Assembly (NCBI GenBank): GCA_015178975.1
Contig: WHVD01000003.1
Location: 806,001 to 870,000, forward strand
Reading direction: 5' to 3'
Length of the DNA stretch: 64,000 nt
From: Hysterangium stoloniferum
Taxonomy: Eukaryota; Basidiomycota; Agaricomycetes; Hysterangiales; Hysterangiaceae
In this document: one piece after another, positions 12,286 to 23,623 of the stretch
Layout of the letters: each line of letters opens with the position of its first letter
How positions within the stretch are numbered: position 1 is the first letter of the stretch
Program-made: the position numbers and the translations under genes
The notes under the pieces: model-generated
Seen by the model: only the letters and a program-made list of their open reading frames with translations
Told to the model about the DNA's origin: nothing
The model's database searches: none

Positions 12286-14347
12286 CTAAAAAGCTTCTGG
12301 ACATTGTGGAGCGTCTGGAGCAGCCGGAAGCTTGCCAGAATAGGGGGTCTTCTTCCCTAAAACCCTTGTCCTGATGGGCGAGTCGTCCCAATTGTGTTCG
12401 TTCAATATCGATGCGTAATATGAGTTGGATGTTGCCGAATCACCAGTGAATGGCGTAGCGATTAAGCATAGAACATGGTGAGTGCGAAAAAACAACCATT
12501 CGTAGGGCCCGCCACCGAAGAATTTTCCATTCATTGAGTGCAGATATGTCCGATTTGTGTCATAATAATTAAGTGTGTGAGCGAGGATGTCGACGGAAAT
12601 GAGCCCCCGGACTGTTGTACACGAAGATTCTGGGTCAAAAGATCTAGCTATAAGGCCCAGTATCACCCCCGTTATCTTACTTCCAAACCACAGCAGCTCT
12701 CGGTTTGGCCAAGCCTGCATTGTAATCTTCCTAGTAGGACATATTCATAGGGAGAAATGTAAGACATTGCAGAGCGACCAAGATCGCGAACGCACCGTAT
12801 GATGGTCTCCATGAGTGATGAAATTACATTTAGCGGGTCAATGTAATCCGTGGTCAATTTCTTGTCAGATAACAAACATTTGAAGCCGGCCACATTCTCG
12901 TAGAGTGAAAATGTGTCAAAATCACTATGAAGCCTTAGGGATGCCGTGTTTTCCCTTATCTCGTCTTTCACGATATTCAATATCCGTGCATGATTGTCTC
13001 TAAACCAGGTATCTTGGTAGACGCAATACATAAAAATTTTCATTCGATTACTTCCCAATTCGTCTGGCTTGAGTCTCTCTGGGTGATACCTATTATATCT
13101 ATTATGGTTTTCGTCAACATGATACAAAGGTATGATGGCACGAGCATACCTGGGCCTATGTCGGTTCTCTCTGGTACGGTTTTCATTAGCAGATTGTCGA
13201 GGTATGATTGTGCGACGCACGGTTGTGACCAAAATTCAAAGTATTTTCTGAGCGCAGTGAGCTCTTCTCTAGACAGATGACCCACTTGGCATACTATTGC
13301 CACGATATCGGCAAGGCTACATATTAACAATTCACTTTGATTATCAAAGCACGATAAATATCGGGCGATGTGTACGATAAACGTTGATATAACTTCATCC
13401 AAGTTGGAGTGTAGTGGTGATTTGGTTACTGACTTGTATAGGGATGACGTAATGGCGGTGGACGTATTTCCATCTGACCAATGGGCGCCAGGACACCGGA
13501 TGAAGGCAAAACCCAAAGTTTTCATAAATTGACCTTCTATATCCTGCTCTATATGACCTATATACCATTGGAACGTTTGTAAAATCATCGAGGCTTGTTT
13601 CCGAATTTGAGGCGGGTATTTGTGCCTACGAAAACGTGAGTATTTCGAGTGCATTCAATCGTTGAGGCTGAGTCTTCTTTACCTCAACAAATCAATGCTG
13701 TCCTGAACCAATGTTCCCACTCTTGGCCGAGTTAGAAACTTGCGCAGGAACTTGTCGAGCTTTTGAGATGAGTATTGTAAGTCCACAATTTGCCAATACA
13801 TAGTCAACTTGGCCATCAATGTAGCTTTCTTTGCGTAGTAGAGGACTTTCGTCCCCAACCTGTCCAAACCGACTCCACAGTAATAACCAGGTCCAACATC
13901 AATACTGGACGTGGTGCCAGACTGTCGTAAGTTCGCTCCCCAGCGCCCGCCATGACTGCCATATGGGTTGGTGGCCCCCCTAGCAGTCTTAACGATAGTC
14001 GGTGGATCATGGCAGCTCCTTTCTCCTTGGCACTGAAACCCGTCGAGTATCATACAGAGTACATGAACATAGCATTATAGTCTACTCACCAACTCGCCAA
14101 CCCACACCTCTACATCGTCTACAGACAGTGGAATATGCTCATTGTCTTCGTGTCCTCGGTAACATAAATCGTGCCCGGGTTCGTTACATCTCCATCGTTC
14201 TCGGAGTTTCGCCCGGAATCTTTCCCTCATTTTCGTCTCAAAGTCCTGCTCCTCCTCCAATCGTTCTGCCCTCAGTACGCCCTGGGAAACCAAGGGTGGT
14301 AGCTCATCGAACCTGTCGAGGACGGTCTCAGTTGGTGCCTTGTGCAT
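12286..14347 (-). CDS. Unrecognised protein, multi-exon (hypothetical)
   Basis: A chain of long minus-strand open stretches. The first starts at ATG 14347 (MHKAPTETVLDRFDELPPLV), with a charged stretch rich in E and R at about residues 25-55 (EEEQDFETKMRERFRAKLRE, likely a coiled coil). Others lie at 13679-14053, 13040-13654, about 12740-13040 and 12286-12720. They have ordinary codon use and even spacing, with splice-like junctions between them. I recognise no domain. Parts such as ISTFIVHIARYLSCF and LICSLADIVAIVCQV look like an alpha-helical all-protein fold. Exon borders are not settled, and the last frame could instead continue to 12188. It is the last gene before the repeat island, so it may be lineage-specific or decaying. 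Confidence 0.5.
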
Positions 14348-14993
14348 CTAGTGATTGTGCGGAGTCGTCATGTTCGAAAGTAGACAACTGTGGGCAGGAC
14401 TTATAGTCACAGGATGAGGCTGTGCTGCGTGTCTACAGGGCAGTCAAACAGAGAGTTAATTTCTTTGCATAGAATTCAGGCAGTGCTTGCACAGTATTCA
14501 CAGCGCCTCACCCTTCACACTCTAAACAAGGTCCATTTATCTTTTTTAATATTGACTTCAGGATACTCTCAGTTACTTTCCTCACTTCATGAGATTTTCT
14601 ACAGCCGAAAGCATGCAGGGCGGCTAATAATAGTTTGTTGAGTTGTCACTATATAATATGGCAACTCTAAGAGCTCTTAAGTGCCAAAGTTGAGACTGAA
14701 GACAATGTAAATACTACATGCATATAGTTAGTTTTACTTCGAAACAGAATTTAACTTAAAGACATACTCTCAGTGGTTAAATGATGCTGAGAGGGCATTG
14801 ATGCTCAAAACAGGCTCCTGGAGAGGGGCATGAGGTGTTAAGACCTAAGTAAGAGGGAAAAGGGGTTCTATGTCAGAGGGCTGATGATAAAGATCATACT
14901 AGTTGGGAGGTCTGATTTTATAAAACAGGTGGCAAATATCATGTACATACACATAGAATGGGTGATGGGAGAGCATCAGGATGGAGATGGGAT
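14348..14993. other. Non-coding transition into repeat island
   Basis: Composition shifts to AT-rich, and I see no conserved coding frame. A CTGAGAGGGCATTGATGC-type stretch near 14790 may belong to the repeat that follows, but I cannot assign it. Confidence 0.35.
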
Positions 14994-15370
14994 TGTTAGG
15001 ATCCTCACCCTTTCAGGCTCCCACAACTTGGTCTTACCTTGATGACCATTCTGGTGTTGGATTTTGGGAATCTGATATGCGAGTAGCAAGAAGCACAGAC
15101 CATACGCCTATATTAGTAAGCAGTTACTAGATGTATACATATAAGGACAATACATGTATTGTAGTCCTTATCCGTTTGTAACAAGACTCACTTCGTATTC
15201 CAACATCTGGGACTCCAACATCAGTGCCTTGGGATCCAGAGCCACCACCTTGGGACCATGATACTTGGTTTATGTTTGTTATCCCTGTCTTTCAGCCCCT
15301 GCAACTTGTTTGCACCCCTGTAACCCTCTGGCACCCTGACATTGGAGCCCCCAGAACATGGTACCACCTG
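14994..15370 (+). mobile_element. Fragment related to copia-type LTR family G
   Basis: Begins TGTTAGGATCCTCACC. The same start, in inverted form, ends the LTR at 30125-30506. Similarity is clear for the first 50 or so bases and then becomes weak. It is cut by the foldback-like repeat that starts at 15371. Old and broken. Confidence 0.45.
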
Positions 15371-15842
15371 TAATGTATTAGCCTTACTTTAATACTTATT
15401 TTCCGAAAAAGGAGTCCAATGCTCAATCAAAATGTGCAAATACTCAATTCACTACAAGGTAAAATAATTTAAGTATTTGATATTAATCAGTGGCAGCCTT
15501 AATAGACTTAGAACCCCTGAAGTCAAGAGTTTACTTGAATATATGCACCCTACTTCGCAAAGAAGGTTTTGAGAGCTGCTTGTGCAAGTGTTATGTATTT
15601 TTAGGTTTTTCCGATTTTTAACCAATCTCCCCCTAAACAAATTGATAAAAACAAGTTCAAATGTACTTATATTGCGACGAAATTATTGTACAATATTCTC
15701 CTGAATTTAACCTGATTTTTACAATTTATTTCATATTTTTATGATTTAATTTGGGAGAACTATCGAAATTCTACTGTTTATTCTTTTTTAACTAAAAATC
15801 TTCGAAGTCGGCCTTCTGGCGCTTATTGCACAACGCGCGGGA

Positions 15843-16504
15843 ATATTCGTCACAACGGTGACATTCGTCACAACGGTGACATTCGTCACAACGGTGACAT
15901 TCGTCACAACGGTGACATTCGTCACAACGGTGACATTCGTCACAACGGTGACATTCGTCACAATGGTGACATTCGTCACAATGGTGACCTTCGTCACAAC
16001 GGTGACTGTCGTCACAACAAGTGACTGTCGTCACAACGGTGACTGTCGTCACAACGGTGACTGTCGTCACAACGGTGACTGTCGTCACAACGGTGACTGT
16101 CGTCACAACGGTGACTGTCGTCACAACGGTGACTGTCGTCACAACGGTGACTGTCGTCACAACGGTGACTGTCGTCACAACGGTGACTGTCGTCACAACG
16201 GTGACTGTCGTCACAACGGTGACTGTCGTCACAACGGTGACTGTCGTCACAACGGTGACTGTCGTCACAACGGTGACTGTCGTCACAACGGTGACTGTCG
16301 TCACAACGGTGACTGTCGTCACAACGGTGACTGTCGTCACAACGGTGACTGTCGTCACAACGGTGACTGTCGTCACAACGGTGACTGTCGTCACAACGGT
16401 GACTGTCGTCACAACGGTGACTGTCGTCACAACGGTGACTGTCGTCACAACGGTGACTGTCGTCACAACGGTGACTGTCGTCACAACAAGTGACCGTCGT
16501 CACA
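15843..16504 (+). repeat. 18-bp tandem satellite (about 36 copies) of a GTCAC/GTGAC dyad
   Basis: The consensus unit is GTGACTGTCGTCACAACG. Each unit contains GTCAC-AACG-GTGAC, a 5-bp stem with a 4-bp loop. The left quarter (15843 to about 16010) uses a GTGACATTCGTCACAACG variant; the rest uses the TGTC variant. One slightly longer unit with an AAG insertion lies at the switch (about 16012) and another at the end. Because 18 is a multiple of three, every frame stays open on both strands, which creates spurious ORFs of over 200 codons. It lies only in the left arm of the foldback-like element; the right arm has just a remnant (near 19015-19075). Confidence 0.95.
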
Positions 16505-16825
16505 AAATGCGACGACTTGTCACAAACGCGACACGCGCGGGAAAATTATGTAATCAGCGCGCGCACGAAATCAGCAACTTCGCGACGCGCGAGAACATTA
16601 CATCAGCATATATGCTACAATGGAAAGTAGCAGAAACTCCTGGAATATTCCAGCAGATTCCAGGTAAAATAGCTAAAAATAGGTAAAACAAGTAGCTAGA
16701 ACATTCTCCCATGTCTCAGATTTTACTGTATATAAGGAGCTCTGCTCCACCACTGAAATATAACTTATTTTAACCCATTTACTACACCACATCAGTGTGC
16801 CACTGCATCAGCAGTAATATTCCAC

Positions 16826-17060
16826 CCCTAGTTGGGCTGTTGGATAAATATATATAAACACTTAGTCACCTCTAGTTGAGCTGCTGACCTAAGCTATCTC
16901 AGGATCCCTTTGCCACCTCTAGTTGAGCTTCTGGTAATAATCCTACCCCCTTGTCACCTCTAGTTGAGCTTCTGACAAACAACTTGTTCCCCTTTTGCCA
17001 CCTCTTAGTTGAGTAGCTGGCTATCCTTTATTACTAATCCACCTCTAGTTGAGTTGTTGG
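16826..17060 (+). repeat. Degenerate tandem motif CCACCTCTAGTTGAG
   Basis: Six spaced copies of a motif close to CCACCTCTAGTTGAGCTTCTG, about 40 bp apart, at roughly 16826, 16867, 16914, 16957, 17000 and 17039. The complement recurs in the right arm at 18440-18710, and more copies lie at 20155-20310. It is part of the foldback-like arm. Confidence 0.75.
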
Positions 17061-17860
17061 TTATCAGTTAAAGTAATAAATATTTTAGGTTATATTGAGA
17101 TTAGAAATACATATATTCTAATTTCTACCCGGTTTTTGGCATAAATAAATACTGAGAATATTCTTGCAGAATCCTTAAGACTACATTAAGATCCTGATAA
17201 GTTAGTATCACAGTAGACCCTGTAGGTTAGTGTAAATAAAGCATATATTAGCCAAATAGCGTTTTATTCTATATCTAATCTTTTGACCTGTTTATAAATA
17301 TTTTTACTGTTTGATAAATAGTATAAAATATATATAAACTAGCTAGAATCGAAGTCGAATCTAGTTTCGGAATCAGTGAATTGTTATTCATATTTTAGTA
17401 GTGTTTTTACAGAAAAAGAACAAGCTTGCACAAGCAGCTCTCAAAACCTTCTTTGTGAAGTAGGGTGCATATATTCAAGTAAACTCTTGACTTCAGGGGT
17501 TCTAAGTCTATTTAGGCTGCCACTGATTAATATCAAATACTTAAATTATTTTACCTTGCAGTGAATTGAGTATTTGCACATTTTGATAGAGCATTGGACT
17601 CCTTTTTCGGAAAATAGTATTAAAATAAGGCTAATACATCACAGCAAGCTTGTTCTTTTTCTGTGATAACAACTACTAAAATAAGAATAACAATTTACTG
17701 ATTCCAAAGCTAGATTTAACTTCAATGCTAGCTAGTTTATATATATTTTATACTATTTATCAAACAGTAAAAATATTTATAAACAGGTCAAAAGGTTAGA
17801 TATAGAATAAAACACTATTTGGCTAATATATGCTTTATTTATACTAACCTACAGGGTCTA

Positions 17861-18289
17861 TGTCACAAATCGATTATTCTTCTATAAAGTCGAATAATAT
17901 TCTACTAATTGAACTCGAAAGCCTCGTTCGACGAAGTATATATTCGCCCTGTCGATGAAGTAAGAGGCTATTACCAGTCGCGAGAACTCACGGAAGTATT
18001 TGTCGAAGAAGTTACGACAAAGTAGATTACTAATATTACTAATATACAGATATTTCAACTGACTTCCCTCGCTCCTTTCGTAGCCCTTTTATGCTTTTCG
18101 TCGTATCGTTATGACTATGTTATGAACTAATTATGAAATCATATATGACGTCGAAATGAGACATGTCGAAAGAGATTCGATGGTGTCGAATAATGTTCAG
18201 TTTGTCGAGTCGAATTCGATAGGTCAAAGAGTTGTCGAAAGTTACCTTTGAATGTTTGTGACAATATGTGACATGTGACGGTTGTGACA
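17861..18289 (-). mobile_element. Solo LTR, family B (429 bp), inside the foldback right arm
   Basis: Ends TG...CA (TGTCACAAATCG to GGTTGTGACA) and is flanked by GTCTA on both sides (17856-17860, 18290-18294). The target is the foldback arm, so this insertion is younger than the arm. Same length as the copies at 22398 and 26779. Orientation is set by the copy at 22913, whose polypurine tract lies on its left. Confidence 0.88.
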
Positions 18290-19429
18290 GTCTACTGTGA
18301 TACTAACTTATCAGTATCTTAATGTAGTCTTAGGATCTTGCAAGGATATTCTCAGTATTTATTTATGTGAATATGCTTTACTGATTCACAATAAATGAGC
18401 AAGGGAACTGGGATTATTTGTAATGTAATAATCAGTCAAATTACTCAACAAGAGGTGACTGAAGTTTTAGATTACAAATAACAAGAAATGTAACAAGGAT
18501 TATTTGCAATGTAATAATCAGTCAAATTACTCAACAAGAGGTGACTGAAGTCTTAAACTACAAATAACAAGATATGTAACAAGCAGTCAAATTACTCAAC
18601 GAGAGGTGGCAGGGAATCCTGATTGGTAGAATTACTGTCAAATTACTCAACAAGAGGTGACAGGGAATCCTAGGTGCCAGATGCTCAACTAAGAGGTGGC
18701 AATAAACTGCTAGCTGCAGTGACACACAGATGTGGTGTAAATGGGTTGATAAGATTGGTTATATTTCATAGCTGGAGCAGAGCTCCTTATATACACTGAG
18801 ATCTGAGACATTTAGAGACATATTGAACTTTATTTCTATCCTATTTTAGCTATTTTACTTGGAATGTTTTAGACATTTCTGCCATTCTCTACTGTACTAT
18901 ATATGATGACATAGTATATGACATAATATTCCCAGATGACATAATATATGACTTAATATTCCCAAATGACATAATGTATGACATAATATTCCCACGCTAG
19001 TGCGCGTGTGACACACACGCACCCTTGTGACTGTCACACGCCGTTGTGATGACCGGTCACTTGTTGTGACAAATATTCCCGCACATTGTGTAATAAGCGC
19101 CAGGTGGCCGGTTTGAAGATATATAGTTAAAAAAGAATAAAAGTAGAAATTTCGTAGTGTACTCAGTTTTTTAGATAAAAATACAAAATAATTTGCATAA
19201 TTTCGAGATAATTCAAAGGAATACTGTACAATTTTACCATAGTGATATAAGTACATTTTTAGAGCTTTTATTAAGAATCTCGTTTTTGGGGAAATTGCGA
19301 AAAATGGAAAAACCTTTAAAAATACACAACACCACCACCTTGGCACCCCGAAACCTGTTCCATTGTAGAACACCCCTTTAGGCATTCCATTCCATCTCCA
19401 TTCCATGTTAAGAACTGAAAACTGACTAA

Positions 19430-20119
19430 TGTCGGTGGCCGACAGGGACCGATCGGAAGGACTTGGCTTCAGCTTATGTGCTGCACCCTCGCAAATATCC
19501 GTAGGGTGTCCTTAGATTTCGGACAGGTGAAGACTAATCCTAAAGAGTTCCTTTCGGCGAGATACTGATTGGGACCGAAGGACAAGTCGAGTGTCAGGCC
19601 AAGGGGTCGGGGCCGGGAGTGGGCGAGCGCACATGAAGGTGGATGGGGGGATTCTTATTATGAGACTGTTATGGACATATGAGGGTATTCTAAGTCAATA
19701 TTCTGATTGCCTAGTAACTACAACTACAGCGGGTTCATATAGAAGTAACAGACATCTAGAAAATACTAATGGGGAGAAGGGTGGAAAACGGTATTAACAA
19801 TAAGCTTGACTAGGAACGGGAAGTTTATGATTAGTTCAGAGGCTGATGATAACCGAGAGTGGAATTACGATAAAAGGAAATAGTTCAAGGACTACAAATA
19901 TAGATAGACATATGTGAAACATAGGATTGAACGGATCAACATAATAAAAGGGACGTATCAAAAGTTTAACCAGACAATACGAGTTATTTTGATGTGGGTG
20001 TAAACAGAGTTTGATCATCACGAAAACATACATCAGCTTCGGGGGCCGATGGTTTCCAAAGTGGTGACTTGAAAACATTGATAAGTGGCGATAACCTCGG
20101 GACCGATAGGGTTGCGACA
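19430..20119. mobile_element. Probable diverged LTR related to family A
   Basis: Begins TGTCGGTGGCC and ends GTTGCGACA. It contains GGACTTGGCTTCAGCTTAT followed by GTGCTGCACCCTCG, a block shared with every family-A LTR in the window. No matching target duplication is found. Old, broken or of uncertain ends. Confidence 0.45.
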
Positions 20120-20124
20120 CGGTC

Positions 20125-20883
20125 GTAATAGTTTCTGATAATAGTCCTACCCCCTGGTCACTCTTCTGACCAATCAGGATTCCCTGCCACCTCTTGTTGA
20201 GCTTCTGGTATTAATCTATAGTCACCTCTTAATTGAGTATTGATTATTAGTTTTCTTTACATTGTTATTTGTAGTCTAAAACTTCAGTCACCTCTAGTTG
20301 AGTAATTTGACTGTTTATTACATTGCAAATAATCCCTTTTCCATTGCTCATTTATTGTGAATCAGTAAAGCATATTTACATAAATAAATACTGAGAATAA
20401 CCTTGCAAGATCCTAAGACTACATTAAGATCTTGATAAGTTAGTATCACAGTAGACCCTGTAGGTTAGTGTAAATAAAGCATATATTAGCCAAATAAGTG
20501 TTTTATTCTATATCTAATCTTTTGACCTGTTTATAAATATTTTTACTGTTTGATAAATAGTATAAAATATATATAAACTAGCTAGCATTGAAGTTAAATC
20601 TAGCTTTGGAATCAGTAAATTGTTATTCTTATTTTAGTAGTTGTTATCACAGAAAAAGAACAAGCTTGCACAAGCAGCTCTCAAAACCTTCTTTGCGAAG
20701 TAGGGTGCATATATTCAAGTAAACTCTTGACTTCAGGGGTTCTAAGTCTATTGAGGCTGCCACTGATTAATATCAAATACTTAAATTATTTTACCTTGTA
20801 GTGAATTGAGTATTTGCACATTTTGATTGAGCATTGGACTCCTTTTTCAGAAAATAGTATTAAAGTAAGGCTAATACATCACA
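20125..20883. repeat. Partial foldback-type arm plus core
   Basis: Contains the CACCTCTAGTTGAG motifs, then the same arm sequence as 17140-17426, then the 218-bp core ending AATACATCACA. It is flanked by CGGTC at 20120-20124 and 20884-20888, which could be a 5-bp target duplication. It represents one arm with the core and no inverted partner. Confidence 0.6.
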
Positions 20884-21280
20884 CGGTCCAATAACAGGCC
20901 CGATGCAATTGATTACACCGATTGCAATTCGATGACGTGTTACTCTTCTTGCACACGAAATTCATGTTAAAACACATGGTGCAACTGGAAAAAACAAATT
21001 AACAAAATTCGACAAAAATTCGACAAACTGAAAAATTACGAATTTTCCAATTTTGCCTCAAATTCCCATTGCATTCCAATTCCTTTACGAGTCACCTTAT
21101 TGAATGGTTCTTTGTAATCCACCAACTGTTTTTTGGGAATTTCTTCTAAAAAAATAACTAATTAACTAATTTAAAGAAATCCCAGAAATTGACTTACCAA
21201 CTGCATCAACAACTATATCTCTATCCTCAAAACCCAAAAACTCGGGTTCTGATTCGAGTTGATCAACTTCTATATCAGAC

Positions 21281-22397
21281 TGTCACAATTGTCACATGTC
21301 ACAATATTGTCACAAACATTCAAAGGTAACCTTCGACAACTCTTCGACTTATCAAATTCAACTTGACAAAACTGAACATTATTCGACTCATCGAATCTCT
21401 TTCAACATGTGTTAGGATACACACACAGGCTGGGTCTCCAGAGAAACCCGTGGGACATCCAGTAGGACTTGGCTTCAGCTTATAGGCTGCGCCCTCGCTA
21501 GATCATGTTGTCCAATTTCAAACAGATGGATGGGAATCCCGGGGAGTCCAGGCGGGGTTTGTGGGTCGTAGGTCGTAAGTTGGGGGTCGTGGGTTGTAAG
21601 TCAGAGGTCGTGGGTCGTGAGTCAAGATAGTTGAGAGAGATAGATGTGCTGGAGCCCGTGGGCTCCGACTAGTGAAAGCGATGTGAATCAAGCAAGGGTT
21701 TAGAGCGGAAAATGTTATTAGATTACTGGGGGGAATCTAAGCTAATTTTCTGACTGGATTGTATGTACAACATCTGCCAGTTTATATAGACCATGGAGTG
21801 AATGACATAAATCCAGTAATGATGAAACGAAAACTAACAAAACATAAAACGGGAATAGTAAACACCAAATTGGTGTTAGGAACAGGATGGAACGGAGCGG
21901 AGTCCGAATCGTGACAAAGCATAACCCATAACGGGAAGTGGAGTGGGAGTGGAGTCCTAAATCTTGACAGGTCATTTGACTAAAACAGGAACGGGGCTCG
22001 ATTAGAGCAGTGACGGGATTCTGAGCGGGGTCCGGTGACTGATGCGTGGGACGAAGACGGACATAGACAGAGATGGAGTCCGGGGGAAGTCTGGTGACTG
22101 ATATGTGTCGTAATGAGGTCGAACGTAACAAGTCTTGACGTAACGGAGTCCAGGTGGGAAATTCTATAAACAGACAATTGGTGCTTGTAGCGCGTGGGGG
22201 CATATGGGTTAGTGCCCAGAGTCTGGTGGGATTGTCCGGTTGTAACAACATGTCTCATGTCAACATCATGTATGATTTCATAATTAGTTCATAACATAGT
22301 CATAACGATACGACGAAAAGCATAAAAGGGCTACAAAAGGAGCGAGGGAAGTCAGTCAAAATATCTGTATATTAGTGATATTAGTAATCTATCTTGT
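21281..22397 (+). mobile_element. Truncated family-B LTR interrupted by a family-A solo LTR
   Basis: Begins TGTCACAATTGTCACATG and ends abruptly at 22397, where a complete family-B LTR starts. The pair as a whole (21281-22826) is flanked by CAGAC (21276-21280, 22827-22831). A fossil. Confidence 0.7.
21410..22247 (-). mobile_element. Solo LTR, family A (838 bp)
   Basis: On the plus strand it runs TGTTAGGATACACAC to GTCCGGTTGTAACA. It is flanked by ACATG at 21405-21409 and 22248-22252. Nested in a family-B LTR, so younger than that copy. Strand is relative to the copy at 55481. An apparent minus-strand open frame here is not treated as coding. Confidence 0.88.
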
Positions 22398-22826
22398 TGT
22401 CACAACCATCACATGTCACATATTGTCACAAACATTCAAAGGTAACTTTCGACAACTCTTCGACCTATCGAATTCAACTCGACAAACCGAACATTAATCG
22501 ACACCATCGAATCTCTTTCAACATGTCTCATTTCGACGTCATATATGATTTCATAATTAGTTCATAACATAGTCATAACGATACGACGAAAAGCATAAAA
22601 GGGCAACGAAAGGAGTGAGGGAAGTCAGTCGAAATATCTGTATATTAGTGATATTAGTAATCTACTTTGTCGTAACTTCTTTGACAAATACTTCCGTGAG
22701 TTCTCGCAACTGGTAATAGCCTCTTACTTCATCGACAGGGCAAATATATACTTCGTCGAATGAGGCTTTCAAATTCGATTAGTAAAATATTATTCGACTT
22801 TATTGAAGAATAATTGATTCGTGACA
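22398..22826 (+). mobile_element. LTR, family B (429 bp)
   Basis: TGTCACAACCATCAC to TTGATTCGTGACA; same length as two other copies. Its right flank CAGAC matches the left flank of the truncated LTR before it. Confidence 0.8.
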
Positions 22827-22912
22827 CAGACATTGATTGATGAAGATGAAAATAGATGACGAAAAACTTTTTAAACTCCCACCTCGTGGGCTCGGTCACA
22901 AAGGGAGGATAC
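22827..22912 (+). mobile_element. Internal remnant with polypurine tract, family B
   Basis: Short stretch ending AAAGGGAGGATAC immediately before the next family-B LTR. This is the position expected of a polypurine tract and gives the plus orientation for this family. Probably the 3' end of a Ty3-like or other LTR element; no clear protein domain. Confidence 0.5.
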
Positions 22913-23359
22913 TGTCACAACCATCATAAGTCACAATACTGTCACAAATATTTAATGGTAACTTTCGACAACTCTTTGACTTATCAAATTCGACTCGACA
23001 AACCCGAACATTATTCGACAACATTGAATCTCTTTCGACATGTCTCATTTTGACATGTCTCATTTTGACATCATGTATGATTTCATTATTAGTTCATAAC
23101 ATAGTCATAACGATATGAAGAAAAGCATAAAAGGGCTATGAAAGGAGCAAAGGAAGTCAGTCGAAATATCTGTAAATTAGTGATACTAGTAATTCTAACT
23201 TGTCATAACTTCTTTGACAAATACTTCTGTGAGTTCTCGCAACTGGTAATAGCCTCTTATTTCATCGACAGGGCAAATATATATTTCGTTGAATGAGACT
23301 TTCGAGTTCGATTAGTAGAATATAATTCGACTTTATAGAAGAATAATCGATTCATGACA
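22913..23359 (+). mobile_element. 3' LTR, family B (about 447 bp)
   Basis: TGTCACAACCATCATAAG to GATTCATGACA, preceded by a polypurine-like tract. More diverged than the 429-bp copies, so probably older. Confidence 0.75.
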
Positions 23360-23623
23360 CTGTGCCCTCGTGAGATCATCTTGTCCAATTTCAAATGGGC
23401 AGACAGGAATCTCAGGGAGTCCAGGTGGAGTTTGTGGGTTGAGAGGTCATAAAGTCAAGATAGATAAGTCGGAGGTTGAGTGATAGATGCATCAGAGCCC
23501 ATGGGTTCTGACTAGTAAGAGCAGTGTGATTCAAAGTGGAGTTTAGAGTGGAAAATATACTAAGATTACTGGGGAGAATCTAAGCTGATTTTCTGACTGG
23601 ATTGTATGTACAATATCTGCCAG

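Larger units (their letters stand above)
15371..19332. mobile_element. Large foldback-like inverted-repeat element (3.7-kb near-palindrome plus flanking core copy)
   Basis: The sequence from about 15591 to 17428 is matched in reverse complement by about 17645-19332. Landmark pairs include TTGTTATTCATATTTTAGTA with CTAAAATAAGAATAACAA, GGAGCTCTGCTCC near 16736 with GGAGCAGAGCTCC near 18775, the CCACCTCTAGTTGAG units (16826-17060) with their complements (18440-18710), and the outer parts near 15800 and 19100 (GCGCTTATTGCACAA against TTGTGTAATAAGCGCC). A 216-218-bp core (17427-17644) sits at the centre. An inverted copy of that core lies at 15371-15590. ACCACC flanks both ends of the whole unit, a possible target duplication. 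There is no transposase. The left arm carries an 18-bp satellite and the right arm a solo LTR. This architecture is like foldback transposons; superfamily unknown. Confidence 0.7.

Noticed and set aside
15843-16504. CRISPR-like array
   Set aside because: Units are directly head to tail with no spacers, and the host is a eukaryote.
15788-16686. Open frames of 160-230 codons on both strands (Thr-Val and Cys-Asp-Asp repeats)
   Set aside because: They are artefacts of the 18-bp satellite, whose unit length is a multiple of three, so all frames stay open. No start context or homology.
20940-21280. Possible short gene on the minus strand with intron-like signals
   Set aside because: Only a short frame with no known motif, in repeat-derived DNA. 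Support is too weak to call.
21742-22251. 169-codon minus-strand frame
   Set aside because: Lies wholly within a family-A LTR, with similar but interrupted frames in other copies. No protein motif.
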